In this document: positions 1 to 4,307 of the stretch, piece by piece
How positions within the stretch are numbered: position 1 is the first letter of the stretch
Layout: each line of letters opens with the position of its first letter
Assembly: GCA_021205485.1 (NCBI GenBank)
Contig: JAJPXK010000224.1
Span: 2,355 to 8,985, forward strand
Source of the DNA: Clostridia bacterium
GTDB lineage: Bacteria > Bacillota > Clostridia > Christensenellales > Borkfalkiaceae
Direction of reading: 5' to 3'
DNA length: 6,631 bases
Translations under genes and position numbers: made by a program
Notes under the pieces: generated by a model
What the model was told of the DNA's origin: nothing
What the model saw: only the letters and a program-made list of their open reading frames with translations
The model's database searches: none

Positions 1-666
1 GTTCTGAGCGCAATACAGGTCAAATTCTTCGTCTATGTCAAATTCCGAAGCGTCGTCGTAAGCGGCGAGCTTGGATATGGATACTTCGTAAGCCGTCATC
101 GTCAGAAACGAACCGTCTTCCTGCTTTTTCTGGTACTCCCTGCTCTGTATTCTGCCCGACAAGGCGATTTTGTCGCCTACGGCGAGGTTTTTAACAAAGC
201 GGGCGTTGCGTCCCCACGCTATGGCGGGGATATAGTCAGACTTGTTATAACTGCGGTTTACCGCGATAAGTAGATCTGCGATCTCCCGGTTAAACGGCGT
301 TGTGCGATAGATAGGCGGCTTGCAGATATACCCCGAAAGCACTATGCTGTTAGGATTTTTGCACGGCTGAACTTCAAGGAGTTCCCTTACAAACACCGTA
401 AGCATAAGGCGGGACCTTCCGCCTTCAAGCTTGTTGTAACTGCGGAACTGCCCTAACGCGCATAAACTGCCGCCGACTGTTATATCCTCTGTCATAAGCC
501 GTTCTGAGATGGTTACGGGAAGAATGTCCGCCTGGCCCGAAAGCCTTGACACTTTTACGTACAACTCGTAAAATCCCTCGCCGAAAACCTCGTGCGAGAA
601 CGTCGCCTCGCTTGCAACTTCGCCATATAAGTAAACTTTATTATTTTTTTCTGTATTGTAATTCAT
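1..666 (-). CDS. Single-stranded DNA-binding protein with two OB folds, C-terminus cut by window edge
   Basis: I translated this frame by hand: it opens at an ATG (666-664) and stays open for 222 codons to base 1. The second half is a clear SSB OB fold: NSIVLSGYICKPPIYRTTP (about 106-124), then the core stretch ADLLIAVNRSYN (130-141), IPAIAWGRNARF (146-157), and GDKIALSGRIQSREY (164-178). The first half (about 10-98) is a diverged copy with the same order: VYLYGEV, ILPVTISERL, VGGSLCALGQFRSYNKL. Tandem OB folds of this kind are typical of a clostridial SSB family of roughly 220-240 residues, so little is probably missing. The visible end (about 203-222) is acidic, as SSB tails that recruit partners often are. 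It presumably binds single-stranded DNA in replication or repair. A GGAGGT lies 13 bases before the ATG, a long spacing. Whether it is the main replicative SSB or a paralogue cannot be told. Confidence 0.88.
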   Translation of the reverse strand, partial: MNYNTEKNNKVYLYGEVASEATFSHEVFGEGFYELYVKVSRLSGQADILPVTISERLMTEDITVGGSLCALGQFRSYNKLEGGRSRLMLTVFVRELLEVQPCKNPNSIVLSGYICKPPIYRTTPFNREIADLLIAVNRSYNKSDYIPAIAWGRNARFVKNLAVGDKIALSGRIQSREYQKKQEDGSFLTMTAYEVSISKLAAYDDASEFDIDEEFDLYCAQN

Positions 667-679
667 TTTTTTGTCTATG

Positions 680-685
680 ACCTCC
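680..685 (-). promoter_or_regulatory. Shine-Dalgarno site of the SSB gene
   Basis: On the minus strand this reads GGAGGT, a full-strength Shine-Dalgarno. It is followed by 13 bases ending in six A residues before the ATG at 666. The spacing is longer than the usual 5-9, but no in-frame ATG, GTG or TTG sits closer, so this site and the ATG at 666 are the best pair. Confidence 0.6.
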
Positions 686-698
686 GTTCATTGATTTG

Positions 699-719
699 TT
701 GAAAGGGGTTGCCTTTCAA
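699..719. repeat. Inverted repeat 1 of 3 (8-bp arms, 5-nt loop)
   Basis: TTGAAAGG (699-706) and CCTTTCAA (712-719) are perfect reverse complements around GGTTG. In a minus-strand transcript this hairpin lies in the 5' leader, about 14 bases upstream of the SSB Shine-Dalgarno, and is not followed by a U tract. On the plus strand it is followed by AAATTTTTG, a poor terminator tail. It may be a leader hairpin or part of a small repeat element. Confidence 0.6.
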
Positions 720-722
720 AAT

Positions 723-739
723 TTTTGTCTGAGACAAAA
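723..739. repeat. Inverted repeat 2 of 3 (8-bp arms, 1-nt centre)
   Basis: TTTTGTCT (723-730) and AGACAAAA (732-739) are perfect reverse complements around a single G. It sits 3 bases from inverted repeat 1, and the joining bases (717-727) form a further near-palindrome, CAAAATTTTTG. The almost loop-free symmetry looks more like a protein-binding palindrome or element end than an RNA hairpin. Weak termination of the upstream deacetylase transcript is also possible, since the minus strand continues with ATTTTG. Confidence 0.6.
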
Positions 740-759
740 GTATTTCTATATTTGGTAAC

Positions 760-776
760 AGTTGTTTAAAACAACT
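760..776. repeat. Inverted repeat 3 of 3 (8-bp arms, 1-nt centre)
   Basis: AGTTGTTT (760-767) and AAACAACT (769-776) are perfect reverse complements around one A. It lies 25 bases downstream of the deacetylase stop codon in the minus-strand reading direction. The A/T-rich centre would make a weak RNA stem and no U run follows, so it is not a convincing rho-independent terminator. Confidence 0.55.
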
Positions 777-801
777 TATGTACCGACTAAGTTAATCTGC
801 C

Positions 802-1566
802 CTATACATTTGCGTACTGTTTGCCCGAAGGGTCTATCGAATAATTTTCCCTGTAGATAAGTTCGCCGACGGGAACAAATTTATAGCCCCTGTTTATGAG
901 CGTCTGCAAAATTACAGGCACAGCCTCGGCGGTGTGTTCGCCGTTGTTGTGCATAAGGATTATAGAGCCGCTCTGTACGTTGTTTATAACCCTCATCGCT
1001 ATATCCGTAGCCGAAAGGCCCTTCCAGTCGAGGCTGTCTACGCTCCACTGTATGGTATATAGCCCTATAGACTCCGCCGTCTCTATAAGAAGGTTGTCGT
1101 AGTCGCCGTAGGGCGGACGGAAAAGCTCTACCGCCTTCCCCGTTATCGATGTAATGGCCTCTGAAGACGAGGCGAGTTCCTCCCTTATCTCGCTTTCGGT
1201 AAGCTTTGACATATACGAATGCGTAGACGAATGAGTGCCTATCTCGCAGCCCGCCTCGTCTATCTTCCGCACGTATTCGGGATATTTTTCCGTCCAGAAC
1301 TCCACCATAAAAAACGTGGCAGCGACTCCGCTTACGCGCAGGGCGTTGAGTATGCTGTCGGTGTAGTCGACGCCCCAGGCGCAGTCAAACGTTATGGATA
1401 TGCATTTGTCATCCCTGTCTACGCAGTAGACAGGGAGTTTTCTCACCGTTCCGCCGAAGAATACGGCGTAGGCTCCGCTTGTATATGATAGAAGCGACAA
1501 AACTATTACCGCTGCAATTGCAGATATAAAGTACGCCGCGCGTTTTAAATTGATTACTGCCGTCAA
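802..1566 (-). CDS. Membrane-anchored polysaccharide deacetylase, PdaB-like (NodB domain)
   Basis: This 254-residue protein has a short basic N-terminus and one hydrophobic anchor or uncleaved signal (about 10-36), placing the catalytic NodB domain outside the cytoplasmic membrane. All five NodB motifs can be located: TFDCAWG (59-65, catalytic-base Asp61), HSSTH (112-116, metal-binding His112 and His116), RPPYG (150-154), DSLDW (177-181) and LMHN (204-207). Family enzymes (CE4) remove acetyl groups from N-acetylated sugars in peptidoglycan or related glycans. The second Asp of the usual TFDD motif is Cys here, and TFDxxWG is the pattern I associate with sporulation PdaB proteins, so a spore-wall role is likely but inferred. 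The TTG start is chosen because AGGAGAG lies 7 bases upstream and the next in-frame ATG would delete the anchor and the first motif. It ends in TAG and is probably transcribed alone, since a terminator lies upstream. Confidence 0.9.
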   Translation of the reverse strand: MTAVINLKRAAYFISAIAAVIVLSLLSYTSGAYAVFFGGTVRKLPVYCVDRDDKCISITFDCAWGVDYTDSILNALRVSGVAATFFMVEFWTEKYPEYVRKIDEAGCEIGTHSSTHSYMSKLTESEIREELASSSEAITSITGKAVELFRPPYGDYDNLLIETAESIGLYTIQWSVDSLDWKGLSATDIAMRVINNVQSGSIILMHNNGEHTAEAVPVILQTLINRGYKFVPVGELIYRENYSIDPSGKQYANV

Positions 1567-1573
1567 GCGGGTT

Positions 1574-1580
1574 CTCTCCT
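1574..1580 (-). promoter_or_regulatory. Shine-Dalgarno site fixing the TTG start of the deacetylase
   Basis: The minus strand reads AGGAGAG, 7 bases before the TTG at 1566-1564. This near-ideal site and spacing is the main support for the TTG start, as there is no ATG in frame until residue 87. Confidence 0.75.
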
Positions 1581-1587
1581 ATAATAA

Positions 1588-1603
1588 CGCCGTTAAAGCG
1601 GCG
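1588..1603. repeat. Small GC-rich hairpin in the deacetylase leader
   Basis: CGCCG (1588-1592) and CGGCG (1599-1603) are perfect complements around the 6-base TTAAAG. It sits 7 bases upstream of the Shine-Dalgarno site in the minus-strand leader and has no U tract. It could influence mRNA stability or translation, but may be chance. Confidence 0.4.
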
Positions 1604-1715
1604 AAATACGGCAAAGAATGGCGTATACGCTGTTTTTTTGGCGAAAATTTATAACATTGTTACATTGTATTTACTTTAATTTATTTTTCTGCCCTTAAAT
1701 ATATGATTATAAAAC

Positions 1716-1740
1716 AAAAAAAGACGGGGATAATTCCCCG
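1716..1740 (-). terminator. Rho-independent terminator closing the yabP-to-M50 cluster
   Basis: Read on the minus strand this is CGGGGA, a four-base ATTA loop, TCCCCG, then TC and a run of seven T residues (1722-1716). The stem is perfect and GC-rich, and it begins 26 bases after the stop codon of the M50 gene. This is a textbook intrinsic terminator and separates the five-gene cluster from the deacetylase. Confidence 0.9.
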
Positions 1741-1766
1741 CCCGCAGCATCTTAATTTTTTATAAG

Positions 1767-2495
1767 TTATTTAAAATCTTTATCGGTGTAACCAAGGCCG
1801 CGGAGACGTTTGTAGTAGACGTCCGCCGTCTTTCTGTCGCCCTTTTCAAAGTAATACTGATACCTTAAAGAGGTGAGCATCGCAAAATTGTAGTCGTCTT
1901 CGGGAAGCTGCGGAAGGTTTAATATCCTGTCTTCCTCTACCTCGGCAAGGGGCTTGCCCGCGGCGACTTCACCCTGGATTTCAAGGACCGCCATAAGCAC
2001 CTGCGCGGTAGGCTCGTTTTTTGCCGCCTCTGCCACCGTGAGCATATCCGTTTTGCCGCCCGCGTACTCCGCGGGGAAGATATTTAAAAGCAAAAAGTAA
2101 AGAGACGAAGGGGCTGTAAATGAGAACACGCCGTTTATCGCGGGAACGCACAGGGCTATTACGCCGAATATGACGAACAACAAATTTATCGCAAGCCCGC
2201 CTAAGGCCGTAATTATAAAGCGGCGTCTGATATTGCCGCCCCGTTTAGGGCTTACGCTGCACGCCGCAGACGAAAACATATTGGTCTTGATTATAGAGAC
2301 CTTCATTCCGCTGACGCCGCCCGCTATAACATGGCCGAGCTCGTGCAGATACCCCGAAAGGGGAAACATAACAAGGCAAAGCGCAATGTAAATTATTAAA
2401 TAAACAACCCCGCTTGCAAAATACACTATTGCCGCAGAGCCTGCGGCGAGGGCCAAAGACAATACAGCCGAAATAATTGTAAATAAAACTTTCAT
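1767..2495 (-). CDS. M50-type integral membrane zinc metalloprotease with C-terminal helical tail
   Basis: The protein has 242 residues from the ATG at 2495; a TTG one codon upstream is possible, but AAAGGGG lies 5 bases before the ATG and only 2 before the TTG. Two hydrophobic segments (about 3-28 and 29-49) lead into HELGH (51-55), the HExxH zinc site with Glu52 as catalytic residue. Two further hydrophobic segments follow (about 93-118 and 126-141), including ALGGLAINLLFV. After them, NIFPAEYAGGKTDM (138-151) fits the M50 pattern NxxP...DG that supplies the third zinc ligand, here Asp150. The last 90 residues are soluble and helical, with a TPR-like end (LRYQYYFEKGDRKTADVYYKRL). Site-2-type proteases cut substrates within or beside the membrane. 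SpoIVFB, which activates pro-SigK in Bacillus, is a known M50 sporulation member, but this protein is not obviously its orthologue and its substrate is unknown. The gene overlaps the preceding phosphatase stop by one base (TGATG). Confidence 0.82.
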   Translation of the reverse strand: MKVLFTIISAVLSLALAAGSAAIVYFASGVVYLIIYIALCLVMFPLSGYLHELGHVIAGGVSGMKVSIIKTNMFSSAACSVSPKRGGNIRRRFIITALGGLAINLLFVIFGVIALCVPAINGVFSFTAPSSLYFLLLNIFPAEYAGGKTDMLTVAEAAKNEPTAQVLMAVLEIQGEVAAGKPLAEVEEDRILNLPQLPEDDYNFAMLTSLRYQYYFEKGDRKTADVYYKRLRGLGYTDKDFK

Positions 2496-3355
2496 CAATA
2501 CCCCTTTAACATAGCGTAACCTTCAAGGTTATCGCTCTCCGATACGGTGATTTTCTTCGCCCCGAATGTAAGCAAAATGCTGTATAAAAGCAGACATCCG
2601 CCCGCTATAACGTCGGCCCGCCTTAAATCCATGCCCTGAATAAGTTTACGCTGTTCCACCGTTAAAGACAGCAGCCTGTCCGACATATTTTTTAAATCTT
2701 CCAGGCTTAGCGTCGTTCCGTCCACGATTTCGGGATCGTAAACTTTTAAGCCGTGTTTTATGGCGGCGAGCGAAGTCGCAGTGCCGCCTACGGCGTACAT
2801 CTCTGTTGAAGACAGGTCTAATTCCCCGTATTTTTTAAGATTTTTGTCTATCTCTATTTGTAATTTCCGCCTGTCCTGCCCGCAGATATCTTTAAGCCGC
2901 ACCGCCCCGATATCCACGCTTTTTGAGTAGAGCCTTTCGCCGCCCTTTTGCAGGTAAATTACTGTGCTCGCCCCGCCTACGTCTATTATGCCGCCAACGC
3001 CGCCCTTCAGCGCCCCTGAAATGCCGAGTTTTGCCTCATCCTCGCCGCTTACCACGTCTACCTTTTCGCCGCAGAGCGAGAAAACCCTGTCGGTAAACTG
3101 TCTGCCGTTTGAAGCCGACCGCACGGCGGCTGTGGCGAAAATCAAAAGCTTTTCGGCCCCTTCTTCCTTGGCCTCGTCGGCAAAATTTTTTACCGCCATG
3201 GCGGAGCGTTCTATGGCCTCAGGCGACAGTTTTCCCGTTATGGCCACGCCCTCGCCTAAGCGCGTGGTGGAAATCCGTTTATATAAAGTTTTTCCGTCCG
3301 CCATAATCATAAGACGGACGGAATTGGAACCAATGTCTATTACCGCTATTTTCAT
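2495..3355 (-). CDS. Ppx/GppA-family phosphatase, single-domain short form
   Basis: The 286-residue product is an ASKHA (actin-like fold) phosphatase of the exopolyphosphatase/guanosine pentaphosphatase family. Visible motifs are IDIGSNSVRLMI (6-17, phosphate 1 loop), FATAAVRSASNG (73-84), SGEDEAKLGISGAL (103-116, with Glu105 at the expected catalytic position), IDVGGAST (124-131, phosphate 2 loop), VGGTATSLAAI (189-199) and RRADVIAGG (245-253). It ends shortly after the core, so it lacks the HD-like C-terminal domain of the long E. coli proteins. Such short forms hydrolyse polyphosphate or, in some cases, (p)ppGpp; sequence alone does not decide which. It begins 6 bases after the divIC stop with no clear Shine-Dalgarno, suggesting translational coupling. 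Finding it directly after divIC is, from general knowledge, common in Clostridia. Confidence 0.88.
   Translation of the reverse strand: MKIAVIDIGSNSVRLMIMADGKTLYKRISTTRLGEGVAITGKLSPEAIERSAMAVKNFADEAKEEGAEKLLIFATAAVRSASNGRQFTDRVFSLCGEKVDVVSGEDEAKLGISGALKGGVGGIIDVGGASTVIYLQKGGERLYSKSVDIGAVRLKDICGQDRRKLQIEIDKNLKKYGELDLSSTEMYAVGGTATSLAAIKHGLKVYDPEIVDGTTLSLEDLKNMSDRLLSLTVEQRKLIQGMDLRRADVIAGGCLLLYSILLTFGAKKITVSESDNLEGYAMLKGY
2501..2507 (-). promoter_or_regulatory. Shine-Dalgarno site deciding the M50 start
   Basis: AAAGGGG on the minus strand lies within the last codons of the phosphatase gene, 5 bases before the ATG at 2495. It favours that ATG over the adjacent TTG at 2498. Confidence 0.65.
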
Positions 3356-3361
3356 AATTAT

Positions 3362-3622
3362 TTATTCTGCTTCGTCAAAAAGTTCGTACTTGATTAAAAG
3401 AGTGTAAAGCCCGTCGCCGTAAGAGTAATAGTCTATCAGATCTTCGGTATCTTCAATCTGCTGCTGATAGTCTTCAATTTGTTCTTTTAATTCGTTTCTG
3501 CGTTTATTCAGAACGCAGATTTCTACAATCTGGTAGATCATTACAGCTACAAGCACTACCAAAAGGAGAACTACCGTTACCGTTATCGCCGCCATAATGC
3601 GGTTCCGCTTGCGTGTGTTCAT
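3362..3622 (-). CDS. divIC: Cell-division protein DivIC / FtsB-like septum initiator
   Basis: The 86-residue protein has the standard FtsB/DivIC design: a basic cytoplasmic N-terminus (NTRKRNR), one transmembrane helix (about 10-32), a coiled coil (about 36-66, rich in K, E, Q with heptad-spaced I and L) and a short C-terminal section with YYSYGDGLYTLLIKYELF. The family bridges division proteins in the septal complex with DivIB and FtsL, outside the membrane. Primary sequence in this family is poorly conserved, so the call rests on architecture plus position directly after yabP-yabQ, the same order as in Bacillus. AAGAGGT (3637-3631), overlapping the yabQ stop, gives a good Shine-Dalgarno 8 bases from the ATG. 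It could equally be labelled FtsB-like. Confidence 0.85.
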   Translation of the reverse strand: MNTRKRNRIMAAITVTVVLLLVVLVAVMIYQIVEICVLNKRRNELKEQIEDYQQQIEDTEDLIDYYSYGDGLYTLLIKYELFDEAE

Positions 3623-3628
3623 AACAAA

Positions 3629-3964
3629 TTACCTCTTCGCTATTTTATTATACAATCTAATTACAAAAAAAGCAATAATTTTATGAAAACTTTTCATATA
3701 TATCGCAATTCCGAGGGCTACGGCGGCGAGCATGTACGCCCTTATGTCGGGAAAGTTGAACAAAACCATACAATATACATATAACGCCGCGAGAAAAGCG
3801 AAGTAAAAAATGTCGCATACTGCGGTAAAGATTTTATCCTTTAAAGTAAGGACAGACGCGGGCATTTTACAAAAAAGGCTCCTCAATATGTATAAAAAGT
3901 CGTAAAAAACGCCGCTTACCGCTCCGCAGCCGGCCGAAATTAAAAAAATTGAGTACGGCGACAT
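3629..3964 (-). CDS. yabQ: Spore cortex biosynthesis membrane protein YabQ
   Basis: The 111-residue protein is mostly hydrophobic, with probable membrane segments at about 4-28, 46-69 and 75-101. Family-like positions include GAVSGVFYDFLYILR (14-28), the acidic start of the second helix at Asp51 (DIFYF), Asn70 followed by IRAY (74-77), and Gly85 with Tyr89. In B. subtilis YabQ is needed for spore cortex formation and localises to membranes around the forespore. This copy is about half the length of Bacillus YabQ, whose extra C-terminal region is missing here; short forms are usual in Clostridia. Its ATG overlaps the yabP stop by one base (TAATG) and lacks its own Shine-Dalgarno, so translation is probably coupled to yabP. 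Confidence 0.85.
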   Translation of the reverse strand: MSPYSIFLISAGCGAVSGVFYDFLYILRSLFCKMPASVLTLKDKIFTAVCDIFYFAFLAALYVYCMVLFNFPDIRAYMLAAVALGIAIYMKSFHKIIAFFVIRLYNKIAKR

Positions 3965-4218
3965 TATTTGAATAATTTTTGTTTGAAATTTACGCCCTTA
4001 GCGGCATACTTTACGCCGTTAATCGTTCCCGTATCCATAAAATTGCCTCTCGCCTTGGAAAAATTTACAATCTTTAAGCCTCCGCCCGCAATTATTATCC
4101 TGCCGCCCGAGTAGGACAAAGTTATCTGCGAGGGAGAAAAGCCGTCTACGCTGTCTATGGCCGTAGCCGAAATTTTTTTGCAGTCCTCTACCGTTACGCT
4201 GTGTGAAGCCGCCTCCAT
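3964..4218 (-). CDS. yabP: Sporulation protein YabP (YabP/YqfC family)
   Basis: This 84-residue soluble protein fits the YabP/YqfC pattern: an N-terminal HSVTVEDCKKISATAIDSVDGF (6-27), in which an early strand is followed by the family's 'G/A-x-x-x-V-x-x-F' turn, then QITLSYSGGRIIIAGGGLKI (31-50), and a last strand pair around GTINGVKY (64-71). In B. subtilis yabP is a SigE-dependent sporulation gene of unclear biochemical role, close to the coat protein SafA and cortex genes in function. It is first of the five-gene cluster; the next gene overlaps it by one base. AAGGGGG (4230-4224) is a strong ribosome site 5 bases from the ATG and directly abuts the typA terminator U tract. Identification is helped strongly by the following yabQ and divIC. 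Confidence 0.85.
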   Translation of the reverse strand: MEAASHSVTVEDCKKISATAIDSVDGFSPSQITLSYSGGRIIIAGGGLKIVNFSKARGNFMDTGTINGVKYAAKGVNFKQKLFK

Positions 4219-4230
4219 ATTATCCCCCTT

Positions 4231-4267
4231 AAAAAAGAAAATACCGCCCGTTTTGCAGGCAGTATTT
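4231..4267 (-). terminator. Rho-independent terminator of typA
   Basis: On the minus strand, AAATACTGCC (4267-4258) pairs with GGCGGTATTT (4248-4239) through 10 pairs including one G-U, around a 9-base loop, and is followed by TTCTTTTTT (4239-4231). It lies 40 bases past the typA stop. The U tract runs directly into the yabP Shine-Dalgarno, so termination here would leave yabP off the typA message. Confidence 0.85.
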
Positions 4268-4293
4268 ATATATGCTTTTATGGCGTATTTTAT
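4267..4293 (-). promoter_or_regulatory. Candidate SigE-type sporulation promoter for the yabP cluster
   Basis: The minus strand reads ATA (4293-4291), exactly 16 bases, then CATATATA (4274-4267). The Bacillus SigE pattern is ATA-n16-18-CATACANT, so the -35 core and spacing match and the -10 differs at two positions. A start 6-8 bases downstream falls at about 4261-4259, inside the 5' arm of the typA terminator. Known SigE control of Bacillus yabP makes the location sensible. The region is A/T-rich, so chance matches are a real risk. Confidence 0.35.
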
Positions 4294-4307
4294 GATTTTT
4301 TTAACGC

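Noticed and set aside
640..691. 16-codon minus-strand frame (ATG 691-689, overlapping the SSB start) as a regulatory upstream peptide
   Set aside because: It has no Shine-Dalgarno before its ATG, and the GGAGGT inside it is better explained as the SSB ribosome site.
1621..1640. Plus-strand terminator formed by GCGTATACGC and the following T run
   Set aside because: The palindrome leaves only a three-base-pair stem around a four-base loop, and no plus-strand gene exists to terminate.
1690..1716. CATATATT near 1703 as the -10 of a SigE promoter for the deacetylase
   Set aside because: The -10 resembles the consensus, but no ATA lies 16-18 bases upstream; that position falls in the terminator T tract of the preceding cluster.
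2964..3407. 147-codon plus-strand frame opposite the Ppx/GppA gene
   Set aside because: It is Pro/Ser/Ala-rich as expected for the complement of this coding sequence, and lies fully across a well-supported gene.
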